A stretch of DNA of 64,000 nt from Candolleomyces eurysporus (taxonomy: Eukaryota > Basidiomycota > Agaricomycetes > Agaricales > Psathyrellaceae): contig JANBPK010000739.1 of assembly GCA_027579435.1 (NCBI GenBank), forward strand, positions 1 through 64,000, in the 5' to 3' direction. Numbering within the stretch: the stretch's first letter is position 1; each line of letters starts with the position of its first letter. The notes under the pieces are model-generated. The model saw nothing but the letters and a program-made list of their open reading frames with translations, was not told where the DNA came from and made no database searches. A program made the position numbers and the translations under genes. Shown here in pieces: positions 1 to 12,391 of this stretch.

Positions 1-1934
<1,934 letters not shown>

Positions 1935-2165
1935 AGTGGTTCGTCGCTTTTAGTCTCCATTGAACTTGGTTTTCGGTTTCTCTCAGATATATTTTCCCTG
2001 TTGTCGATTCTTGCTTTGCTGTTTCGCTGTTAATCTGTATTCTTTTTCGTCTTCTACTGGTCAGTTTTCGTGTGNACTCCCTTTTTTTGTTGTGCGCACA
2101 CTGGTGTGCGGAACCATCTTGTGAAACCGCAGCGTATATATTTGAATGCAAAAGGGTATCGAGGT

Positions 2166-5100
2166 TTATGGACAATCATCTCTTCGTCTGAGAAGTCTAC
2201 TGACATCTTCTCTCGTCATCTCCATAAGACCAATGGTTTCAAGCATTGCCCTTTCCCAATCTTCTTCACTCGCTGTGCCGAAGGTAGCGTTGGTAATGGT
2301 TTCCCAAGCTGACCCACTAGCGCCGGCCAGTCGACCGGCTTGTAGCAATTTGGTCCAAGGGGCTTCGACACGTTGTCTGCCGCCACCAAGAATACCTGCC
2401 AACGCTGTATGGCATGTCTCTACCCAGAGTTCACACTCTGCATGGAGCGTGGCACCTTCCTGTCTTGAGAAGCTTCCCCGGTAGAGGATCTGCCGCTGCA
2501 AGATATGTTCGGAGAGTCGCCCCGCAATTCGTCGGTAGAGATTCGTGAACGTGATGAGAGGAAGTGTCTGCCGAAGCAAAGACAGGTGAGAAGAGAGGAG
2601 TGCTATGGGTCCTAGCAGCGTCTGAGAAATTCCAATGCCCTCTTCCGGTTCTCCGGCCGATATTCTGGAATTAACAGATCAGAAACGGGGTGTTTTTCTG
2701 TCGTTAGGAAATCGGGAGAGCTATACGTACCCCGTCGAGGCGACAAAGTGCGCCCTTAGTCCAGCTTCTATTTCTCCACATATCTGTTGTACCGTCATAT
2801 CCTCGGCACGAGTTGTGATCTTTTGATACCGAGAGATCGTTTCTTCGAACACCGTCTCCCGAGCCGCTTCGCTGTATGCGCTGGAAGATGTCGTTTTGGG
2901 AAGAAGAGGGCATGCTTCTGCCTGCTTCTTCAGGTCAGGGTCACGGATTATGTCCTGCCATAGCTCCAAAAAGAACTAGAAGGAAATGATTTGAAGAGTG
3001 TTAGCACATCATGAGGGAGGCAAAGGCATTAAAAAGGGCACTGACAACTTCTTCCGTCCAGGCTTCTAAGGAAGCGTGAATGTAGGTCGCACTTAATAAG
3101 GCTTTGCAAAGTCGTTGGACCCCTTCAACACCACTCGTAAGGTTTCGAGCGTCCACTCTAACAGTACCTTCGTCCTTCCCGCTTAAACTAATAGACAAAG
3201 CCCCGGGAACCGCGCGAACGAAAGCATATGAGACCGTCTCGAATGCATCGAGAGCCGAGGTGATACGTGCTCTGTACAGGTCGAGTAACGGCAGTTGGAT
3301 CGATATTAAGAANTGNCTGCGTTGTTTCNCAGACGGGAGAGGTGAGAATCGATCTGTTTNGAAGGAAAAATCAGAAGATAGTTAACGTGAAATTAGCAAA
3401 GGATTTTTNTACCTGTGACCTGATTTACGAGAGCTCGTATTCTCCGAGCAGAATTTGTGGCCCTGACATCCCGTGCGACGATTTCTTCCTCNTCTTCGTC
3501 TGCAACGAACCATGCGTCGGGGGAGCTAATGATCTCNTGATACTGGTCCTCAACGACTTGTGAAATGTTAGCTGGTTGAGTAAAGATGGAAAGCGTTGTA
3601 CTATACGCACACTTCTTTTCTGCATGGAGCCATGCGTTAAACCATTCAGGATTCCCTAGTATCACCTCGCTAATTCCTTCCCATGCGCCACCTGAAGCTT
3701 CCCCGGCGGTGGTCCTTTCGATCGTGATCCCCTCCTCCACAAAAGCGGCATCGAATATCAGGGTTTGATAGATCGTATGTGCGAAAAGAGAAGGACGGGT
3801 TAANAGTAACGGCACCGTCTTCTTGACTTTTCGAGAAAGTACTGGAGTTAGCAATAGGAAGAATTCGCTCTAAAGCAGATGAAGAAGGTGGGTCAGACGG
3901 AGACCAGCGATCGACATGTATAGGACTTACCGAGGCCGAGATGTTCTTGTATTCTGACCTTGAAAGGAGATGCTGGACCACGGTGTCCATGAAGTGGTGA
4001 TGCTCGTGAGCAATATTAAGAATATACGTGAAATACCATTCAGGCTGCAGAAGGAGTGAGCAAAGAACCGGGAAAAGAGACAAGGGATAAATCTTGTGAC
4101 CAACCTTGTCTAGGCGGTTTGTTTGACGATTNCCATCATAATGATATTTAAACCTGAGGGATATAGGTTGCACCAGTGCATCGATGGCGTNTAACCCGTC
4201 CTTTTCGTTTGGCTGGAAGTTTGCTCGCTTGTGCAATTTACGTCCACTGGATACCATAAGCACAAGAATGGANCNAGTATAGNTTTGAGACTCACAGCAA
4301 CTGCAGGCNGAGGAGATTGAGGAAATGTTTTTCGAACGCCTGTCGATGCGCAGGATCGCAGGCAGGGTAGTTAATGGCGGTTGGCCATCCCAGCTGTTCC
4401 GCTGCTGAAGAAAGCGAACTATCGAGAAGATGTTAACATGTGAANGCGATAGCTGCACCATACACTCACGTATAAAGGATTAACTTGATGTCGCGCCAGG
4501 TCTTGTCACGTAGGTGTTCCAAGAACGAGATGAGATGCAGCGTCTGCTGCCCATTGCCATCTTCTACTGGTGCCGCAGTTGCTTGGGCCTTGTTCACAAA
4601 GTGCAGAAGNGCGCCATATTGCTGGAGTGATTCGGGAGTTACCGAGGCAGAGGATTGAACNTCTTTCAGTGNGTTCTCGCTTGAACAGNGTTAGGTNGAT
4701 CNCNTTGTNGTGTCCATTGAGANNCTCACCTTAGATTTAGAGCATGCTCNGCGACTTGGACATANGTCTTGACGCTTTGCAACTCCTTCAAATTGCGATG
4801 AAGAGTCTCCAGATCTTCAAGCAGCGTTGGCTGCCCACCTTCATCAGACAAGACAGAAACCAGATCGCTGCTCAATTCGGATAGTTCATCGGAGAGAACA
4901 TGTCGCGATTGAGACAACTCTTGCGCCGCTTTCAGTTGAGTGTTGGCCGAGGCGCGTGTCTCCTCTAAATATGAGTTTAGAAANGCTTGAGAAGCNTTCA
5001 GCTAGAGCAGTTGGTTAGCCTGTGTGAAGAAGACCACGGCANTACATACCTTCTCCTGCAGGTCATTGCACCGATTTTGTGCTTGCAACACTGCTGTCTC

Positions 5101-5217
5101 AAGCTCGTCAAGTTGGTCCAACGATGTAAATTGTGCATCCAACAGATTTACAGCCTTTTGAACCGCAGATTCTGAGGACGGAGGGGCTAATAGCTTCTGT
5201 ATCTCTGGGGACGCCAT
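2166..5217 (-). CDS. RINT1/Tip20 family vesicle-tethering protein
   Basis: Subunit of the Dsl1/NRZ tethering complex at the ER, which captures COPI vesicles returning from the Golgi. The start MASPEIQKLLAPP at 5217 is followed by an acidic/Leu-rich coiled-coil region (LDAQFTSLDQLDELE; LEDLETLHRNLKELQ). Further on come PEWYFTYILNIAHEH, which corresponds to the RINT1 segment around the PEW motif, and a C-terminal helical part (TFTNLYRRIAGRLSEHILQRQ, then AWETITNATFG) ending at 2166. The gene is broken into at least eight exons by short introns. Many N bases between 3300 and 5050 make the exact exon borders uncertain. It is divergent from the carbonic anhydrase gene and convergent with the CSL gene. 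The family call rests on the order of conserved segments, and other multisubunit tether (CATCHR) families are the alternative. Confidence 0.8.
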
Positions 5218-5712
5218 ACGAATTTCGGTGTGAGTGCTGACTATGCCACGATTCGGTGACGTTCATCCAAGCCTCGTGATATCCACAAGGGGATATCACT
5301 TATCGTGTCCTAGAAAGGCAACCAGACACTCTGATCTCCGGAGTCATGCTTTCACCGTTTTCTCTGAACTTCGTCAGCCATTCTGGCTTGGTGAACCCTT
5401 CTGGACATAAACTTTCACGTTTGTGAGGCCTCGGAACTCACACCCAGGATTTCTCATCTTTTGCTTACTTATCTTGACCGGCACCTTCAGGCTCATCACG
5501 AGCATGCCCCAAGTTACCGCTAAACCGTTTCAGGCACCCTTGGAACTGCATTGGTCTGTCTAAAATTCACTTGTTGCTGAGGCGCGATGGCGCAATCCTT
5601 CACCACAATGAAGCATGCAAAAATGACGTTGGGTGTACTGGGGTATAAAAGATAACGACATGGAAGGCCCTCTTCACTCAGCATCTGAATCATTGACGCC
5701 CCTGTCTCCCAA
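5218..5712. other. Divergent intergenic region between RINT1 and carbonic anhydrase
   Basis: No gene is supported here. The region must hold both promoters. The only structure I can see is a 9-bp perfect inverted repeat at 5276-5299. Open frames that cross it show no family features. Confidence 0.6.
5276..5299. repeat. Perfect 9-bp inverted repeat with 6-bp spacer
   Basis: GTGATATCC, spacer ACAAGG, GGATATCAC. It lies 59 bp upstream of the RINT1 start and about 410 bp upstream of the carbonic anhydrase start. Such symmetry suits a dimeric DNA-binding factor, but no known site was recognised. Confidence 0.45.
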
Positions 5713-6432
5713 ATGTCCTTCCAAGAATCCGTCACTTCCAACAACGCCTCGTACGTGAGCACCTTCGACAAAGGGGACCTCCCTCTTCCCCCCTCGAAGC
5801 ATCTGGCTGTCGGTATGTCTTTTGCTCGTCTCCACGGTGTTCCTATCTCGGGCTCACTCCATTCATCAGTCACCTGTATGGATGCTCGCATTGAGTATGA
5901 ATAGCCAACTCGAACCAGTAGAACCGGATAGGGTCGCTAATATTGCTTCAGACCTGCTGGGCAGTTGGGTATCAATCTCGGAGAAGCACACATTATTCGA
6001 AATGCGGGTGGTTCTGCGTAAGGAAAACTGGTTCCAGACAGCGATCGTGACTGACACCCACCAGCAAGGAGGCTCTTCGCAGCCTTGTAATTTCGCAACG
6101 TCTTCTGGGAACCCGTGAAATCGCCCTCTTTCACCACTCCGACTGCGGCATGTTGACTTTCACGACTGAACAACTCAAGACCATCGTCAAGGACGCTTCT
6201 CCTGGTGATGCCGTAGTTGCCGAGGCAGTCGACAAATTGCAGTTCTTGGAATTCCCTCACTTGGAGGACAGTGTCAAGGACGATGTCAAATTCTTGCAAG
6301 AGAACCCTCTTCTCCTCCCGGAAACCAAGATTAGCGGGTGGGTCTATGATGTTCGCACTGGAAAGGTGGGTCAGTATATTTGAATTATGAAAATCGCGCT
6401 AATCGCGTCTCAAGGTCAATCGGGTCGCATAA
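5713..6432 (+). CDS. Beta-class carbonic anhydrase
   Basis: Zinc enzyme that interconverts CO2 and bicarbonate, supplying bicarbonate to carboxylases and contributing to CO2 sensing in fungi. Exons: 5713-5812, 5870-5894, 5952-6017, 6065-6365 and 6415-6432. Together they make 510 nt, or 169 residues, the usual size of the short beta class. Zinc and catalytic residues are present: Cys and the Asp-Arg dyad in VTCMDARIEP, then His and Cys in FHHSDCGMLTF. The conserved EAHIIRNAGGSA and RSLVISQRLLGTREIA segments are intact across the splice junctions. The C-terminus reads SGWVYDVRTGKV. If the last intron (6366-6414) is kept, the frame stops at 6383 and the protein has the same length with a different last six residues. 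The N-terminus shows no mitochondrial targeting signal, so a cytosolic enzyme is likely. Confidence 0.93.
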
Positions 6433-6654
6433 AGGTATAATGTGTCTTTTTCTGTGTTCGTGTTATCGGCGTGTTGTCTGTCTTCCAACTTGTACCAGTA
6501 CTGTACCAAGTACTCAATCTTGTAGTGATATTCTTATGTAACCCAAGTAGCTATGTTCGTCCGAAAGCGGCATGGCATTCTCCGAGCTCGTGTTGTTGGA
6601 GTCAGATTTCCATTTGAACGATAGGACGAGTCATCTATCACCAGTACCAACAAC

Positions 6655-7751
6655 ATGTCTGCGGCAGCTTCTGTTCATGAACTCGAAGAATTGAAGGAGG
6701 GACTCGAAGTGCCTGCCGTGGAAGGCGAGACACTCGAGGAGGAGCGCGAAGCGGTCGATAAGCTCGTCACCGTTCCTTCCACCGCAACGGGTCCACTCAT
6801 TGCCATCGACCTGGATGATGTTTTGAGTCAAACAAATCAAGCTGTTGCTGATTGTGAGGACTCAACTTTGCGACAATTCGACGCCGTCTCATCCATCTTC
6901 TTAATCAATTCAGGGCACAATGATATCTACGGAACGCAGATGAAGTTGTCGGACTTTTTGTGTAAGTGATTAATGAGATTCAGTATGTAGCTCAGAGATC
7001 TGACGGCGGCGAGAAGATTATTACTACTGGAAGGCAAGTAGCCGCTGCCAGCTACTCCGTGCGTCCGTTGCAGTGCTGAAAGGAAACAGAACCCTTACTG
7101 GGGAAGCCCGAAGGAAACCCACCTCAAGGTTCGAGAATTCTATCGTACAGATCGAATCTACAACACCAAACCCGTTCCGGGGGCAAGAGAAGGCGCCGAA
7201 AGCCTGAAGCAAATGGGCTTTCGCCTCATTATCGTGACTGCACGGTCGGAAGACAACGCCGATGAAAGTTGGAAATGGGTGGATCATCACTTCCCAGGTA
7301 CTGTGACGTCAGCTTCTCCATTATGCGTTGGATTGACCTAGCTGCATCAGGATGCTTCGAAAGCATCGTATGCACCGGCCAATTCACGGATGCTCATAAG
7401 AAGGGCCACGAAGTCGTTACCAAGCTGAGCAAAGCCCAGGTCTGTGACGACTTGAAGGCGGTCCTTCTCATTGACGATTCTGCTGAAAATGCGATTCAAT
7501 GCGTCACTGCGGAAAAGCCTATCCAAACTCTTCTTTTCGGAGCCTACGAGTGGAACAAGCGATTGAGCGGGCCCGGCGATGCTCGAGACGAGATGGCGTA
7601 TGATGTTCGCCTCGAGCGCGAAGGGGGGCGCAATTTTTGGGAAGAGGAGAGTGTCCCGGTACCCGAAGGTGCACCGCTGCACAGAGTCCGTGACTGGGGG
7701 GAGGCTATTCGGTGGATCAGAGCAAGGAAGGAAGAAGGGAAATGGCAGTAG
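6655..7751 (+). CDS. HAD-superfamily phosphatase, NT5C (5'-deoxynucleotidase)-like
   Basis: Predicted phosphohydrolase of the haloacid dehalogenase superfamily, related to the cytosolic 5'(3')-deoxyribonucleotidase group. The substrate is unknown. Exons: 6655-6853, 6914-6961, 7017-7033, 7090-7297 and 7351-7751. They sum to 873 nt, or 290 residues, in one frame. The motif I nucleophile is in IAIDLDDVLSQTN. Motif II probably lies at LIIVTAR, and the acidic motif is in VLLIDDSAENAI. SDFLYYYYWKNPYWG and VPGAREG are further conserved-looking segments. The 17-nt third exon is needed to keep the frame. The intron 7034-7089 has a GC donor (GCAAGT). The first 30 residues are Glu-rich and probably disordered. 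It lies downstream of the carbonic anhydrase on the same strand, with no sign of a shared function. Confidence 0.85.
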
Positions 7752-7927
7752 GCGCCATAGTTTTGATTAGATTAGATGCGGCCCAGCGGGCCGTAAGTGG
7801 ATAAGATCCATATTCACATGTTGCTTAGCACTTTGGCCCATGTCTGTTCATTCGAGATTTCACCAGCTTTCGCACTTCCTTCTCACACCAGGACTGCCTC
7901 CAGAGTTTGCTCCTTGATACCCCCTTC

Positions 7928-10894
7928 ATGGCAGTGCTGTCGACCCTTCGGTCCCAGGTGGTGCGGGAGCGCCTGGCTCAGTTCTCCAAGGTTTATGCAT
8001 CACATAGACCCGCAGTCCAACGAGTCCTGAACGTCACGTTTGTGGCCTATGTTCTGGGATCTACCTACCTGAGCCTTTCCAGCAGGTCTGGTAAGCAACC
8101 AGACAGCTCCAGCTCGAGAAAGAGCAGAAGCAAATCGAAGCCAGGAGAGGCAGGCAAACCCGCGAAAGTCGCAGTGAGTCTCAGCCCGCGGTCCTATCTG
8201 GTGTTCATGCCACTCATCTGCTGTTTGAATATTTGACGTTCGCAGGTAGATGCAGTATTCTATCGTCGGCTTGGCCACATTTTGCGGATTGTGATCCCCG
8301 GGATACGTTCCAAAGAAGCGATGCTCTTAATCATGCACTCCAGTCTACTCATCTTTCGAACGGCCATCTCGTTGTATGTGGCGGCTTTGGACGGAAAGTG
8401 AGTACATTCACGAGGTTTTCAAATGCCAAGGAGATGCTAACATTTGCACCTGAAGGATTGTGGCAAGCTTAGTTCGCGCAAGGCCGGCTGAGTTCTTTTG
8501 GAATATTGTTCGATGGCTGCTTGTAGCTGTACCTGCCACTTGGACAAACAGTTGGCTCAGCTATGTGCAAAATAAATTGGCCATTGCGTATCGGACTCGC
8601 CTAACAAAGGAAGTGATCAAGCAATACCTTGGGGAGGAGCAGGAGCAGGGCCCTGACGGCAAGATATACTACAAAATCTGTACGTATACTTCACGCTCTC
8701 TTCCTTTCGCTCGCTAAACTTGTGTTCCAGCTAATCTCGATGATAGAATCAAGAATCCAGATCAGTAGGTTTATACACTGTTCAAGCATTATGGTCCTTA
8801 CTTGAACCCTCTGTAGAATGATTACCCACGACATCCAACGTTTCTCAACACATCTTGCTGCAATTTATTCTAATCTCGCTAAACCCGTGTTGGACGTCAT
8901 CCTCTATAACTACCAGCTTTCTCAGAATGTAGGCGCTGAAGGATTAATGGGTCTTACAATCTTGGTCAATGGAACTGCGGTCCTATGTGCGTAACTGCCG
9001 TTTTCGCCCCAATGGCAATTATCTCCAGCTAACTCTTGCGCAGTGCGATACTTGACGCCGCCTTTCGGCATGTACACCGCACTCTCTGCTCAACTAGCTG
9101 GATCTCTACGTCACACCCATTCCCGTCTTGCCGAGTTTTCTGAAGAAGTTGCCTTCATGGGAGGTGAACACACCGAGAAACTGCTGATCGAGCGAGAATA
9201 CGCCGGGGTAATGGAACATGAGCATCGAACACTTGACTCAAGATGGTGGTTTGGCTGCATAGAAGAGGGTGTCATCAAATGGCTTTGGGGAAGCTTCGGC
9301 GTACGTTCATAAGGCGAGAGCATTTCCGAACACACTGATTGAGCGACTTGTAGCTTGTTCTTTGCGCAATCCCCGTTTTCTTCAAGCTTCCAGGTATAGA
9401 ATCTGTTGACCTTGGAAGTAGAACAGAAGGTGAGCCATGTTTTCTACCTGTGATGGATACTTTTCATAACATCATTAATCCTTCTTTAGGTTTCGTCACG
9501 AACCGACGTTTGTTGCTGTCTTCATCTGGTATGTATTTCAAAGATTATTAATATGCTTGTGTGCTCATCGTATTCTTAGATGCTTTTGGTCGCGTTATGT
9601 ATTCGTACAAGGACCTTGCGGAACTCGCGGGATATACTGCAAGGGTAGCGGAACTGTTAGAGACCATGGAGGACATTCGTAAGGGCAAATTCGAGAAAGC
9701 CCTTGTTAGTACTGCATCGCTTGAAGACAACAGCAGGAGTACGTCAACTACCAACTGGTGCCAATTTTTGCTGTGCTCACAATGATTTCAGTCCTGCGCA
9801 GTCGCGGTCAGGTCATCGAGTCCGATGAAATCCAGTTTGAGAATGTCCCGATCGTGACACCCAACGGTGATATCCTTGTTCGCAGCTTGAGCTTCCATGT
9901 GAAGCCTGGGGTGTGTATTCCGCCTTTCCTTCTATTCCACCTTCATTAACATTAATATTATAGCAACATCTTCTGATTGTTGGGCCAAACGGTACGACTT
10001 CACCTCATTCTTTGGCTATTCCTTTTCTGACCGTCTCGTAGGCTGCGGGAAATCGTCATTATTCCGTATCCTTGGAGGACTTTGGCCCGTTTATGGTGGC
10101 GTTGTACGCAAACCGCCAGCATCACAGTTCATCCTGATTCCTCAACGGCCATATCTATCCCTTGGAACACTTCGGGATCAAGTGATTTATCCACACTCCA
10201 AAGCAGACATGGAATCTCGTAAGAAATCGAAATAGCTCCCCGCAACGTCTACTGATCGCTCCACTCCAGGTGGAATTGCTGATAATGACTTACTAAAGAT
10301 TTTGGCGATGGTGCAAATGGAGGGCGTTGTGGAGAGAGAAGGTGGATGGGATGCGGCGCGTGAATGGCGGGAGGCTCTCAGCGGAGGTGACCAGCAGAAG
10401 ATTGCATGGGCACGTCTCTTCTATCACTCCCCTAAGGTAGGTTTCGAGTCCGTGCTAGGGTGATCTCTGCTGACGACTTGATCACAGTATGCTGTTCTCG
10501 ATGAAGCTACATCGCTGGTTCCTCTTGAAGTCGAGGGCCGGATGATGGAGCATGCAGCGGAGCTTGGAATTACTCTGCTCACCGTCTCCCATCGGCCTTC
10601 GTTGTGGAAGTACCACTCTTTGATCCTACACTATGACGGTCAAGGAGGCTACGTTTTGTACGTGTCTCAAAAACAATAACGAGAAATGTGCTAACTATCC
10701 TCTAAAGTACGAAGCTCGATGCCGAGAAACGTTTAGCACTGCAAGAGGAGAAGCAGAGCCTTGAAACCAAATTGCTCGAAGTGTAAGCTGAGATGGTCTT
10801 ACTCTTGTGTTCTCTTTCTGACTCATTCCCATTCAGTCCCAAAATGCGTGAGCGATTGGCGGAGCTGAAGGCACTTGCTTCTAGTGAATCATAG
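7928..10894 (+). CDS. Peroxisomal ABC half-transporter, ABCD/ALDP family (PXA1/PXA2-like)
   Basis: Half-transporter that dimerises in the peroxisomal membrane and imports very-long- and long-chain fatty acyl-CoA for beta-oxidation. The start at 7928 ([12 protein letters not shown]) is followed by a membrane helix ([14 protein letters not shown]) and a Ser/Lys-rich linker. The ABC membrane domain includes the EAA-like loop [16 protein letters not shown] typical of ABCD proteins. The nucleotide-binding domain has Walker A GPNGCGKSS, signature [14 protein letters not shown], Walker B YAVLDEAT and the switch His in [12 protein letters not shown]. The chain ends with a short coiled coil ([19 protein letters not shown]). 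About a dozen introns split it, giving roughly 750 residues. The D-loop region reads [10 protein letters not shown], not the more usual TSAVS pattern. I cannot decide between the PXA1 and PXA2 partners from sequence alone. Confidence 0.92.
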
Positions 10895-11194
10895 ACAGTT
10901 TCTAACAGCACTATGTATATGTACATCTTTTGTTGTACTAATTTTAAATCACAGCTATCGCCTTACATGTGATTGGCCGCCCTCCATTATTGATCGGGGT
11001 AAACAGGAGTCGGCAGTGTCCGGCCGTGGAGCCGCATCACGCATTTTTTGCTAAGCGTTTGCCTCCGGCTTGGATACCTGGACAGGGGCACAGCTCTACT
11101 CGATACCACCATCTCCGACGGTCTTAACCCGTCCCCGTTTCCTTTCTCCTCTCTTCTAGTGTATATTATTGCTTCCCATCCCATTCCACAGACA
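10895..11194. other. Intergenic region upstream of UPS2-type gene
   Basis: Holds the 3' end of the peroxisomal transporter transcript and the promoter of the next gene. A pyrimidine-rich stretch at 11125-11160 lies just before the start codon, as is common in fungal promoters. No gene is seen. Confidence 0.5.
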
Positions 11195-11852
11195 ATGCAC
11201 TTCTTCTCGCAGTCATTCCAGTACGAGTAAGTTGCTTTGTGGTCGCTGCTTTGCAATCACGAGAGCAATTCACTGACTTTTTTCACAGTCACCCATGGTC
11301 CCATGTTGTCATTGGAATGTGGAGGAAGTACCCCAATCCCAAGTGCACACACGTGGTTAGCGTCGATGTTGTCGACCGCTCAGTAGACCCTCAAACGGGT
11401 ATCATCAGGACCGAGCGGATATTGGGATGCAAGCAGAAAGCCCCCAGATGGATTGTCAAGGTATGTGCGCCAATTTCTTCGGCCCCCTGACCATATACTT
11501 ACGCCTATACCAGCTCTTCGGCGGCTCAGAAGATGCATTCGTCCGGGAAATCTGCTTCGTCGACCCAGCAACGCAAAACACCACGATCACCTCTGTCAAC
11601 CTTTCCTTGTCTCAGTTCGCCAGCTGTTATGAGGTCGTGCGATACACACCCTCATCACATAACCGGACAGCATTCACGCAGACAGCAGAGATTCAAGCTC
11701 GCATGGCTCTCTGGCGGTCTGCTGCTGACGGGCTGGAGAAGTGGCTGTGCCAAAGGTTCGAGCAGAATGCGCAGCTGGGCAAGACAGCTTTCACCGAAGT
11801 GCTGAGGGCATTATCGGAAGAACGACTTGGGCGACCAGCAATGGCTGCATGA
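11195..11852 (+). CDS. PRELI/MSF1 domain protein, UPS2/PRELID3 type
   Basis: Intermembrane-space lipid transfer protein. In yeast the Ups2-Mdm35 complex moves phosphatidylserine to the inner mitochondrial membrane for PE synthesis. Exons 11195-11226, 11289-11460 and 11514-11852 give 543 nt, or 180 residues, the normal single-domain length. The N-terminus MHFFSQSFQYDHPW and the WRKYPNP, VDVVDRSVDP and ERILG segments match the PRELI fold. The basic/aromatic KAPRWIVKLF segment follows. The second PRELI gene at 30885 is its paralogue and has the same first-exon length (32 nt) and intron phase. Assignment to the UPS2/UPS3 branch is inferred from the DxxDRxxDPxTG pattern and is less sure than the domain call. 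Confidence 0.88.
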
Positions 11853-12391
11853 ATAGACACATAGATACACCGCCTCCCACCTCCCTCCTTTCTTATCGAG
11901 TAGAGCCCCCCCCTTTACCCCGCAGGATAATATTTATCATCCTTAGACGATTATCCAACAGCCCTCAAAACGGTCTCCCAGACCGCCACCCTACCTTAGC
12001 CATACCATTCGTGTACACTGTACCGCACCAACCCTCATGATTCTACATGGATTTAATAACATTGGATTTTACCAGCTAAGCCTCTTTTGTCGAGAAGGGT
12101 TTCCGACAGTCCGAGTCAGGACTGGAAGGCAGGACGCAGGTGTCACGTCTGTCACACTGTCACGCTGGCTCCAGCGTCCATTGACAGAGGACCCTTCTTG
12201 CGCCAATATTCCTCACAATCCTCGACAATCGCGACGCGTTCACGGCGATTTCAACTAGCGATTTCGAGGTGCCAGAGGGTATAACCTACTCCGGGTTGCC
12301 CGTATCTCTCTAAGTCCAACCCACCTTTGCACACATTATCCACGGGATTATCGCCCGCCTTCTCGAAACACAGGCGATCCTCAGACCTCAC
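11853..12391. other. Intergenic region upstream of TFC3
   Basis: No gene is supported. It is C-rich near 11905-11925. One ACGCGT lies at about 12232, shortly before the TFC3 start. No tRNA fold or repeat is seen. Confidence 0.5.

Noticed and set aside
5520..5891. Minus-strand 123-codon frame over the carbonic anhydrase
   Set aside because: It is antisense to the first exons of a secure gene. No motif or plausible start context is seen.
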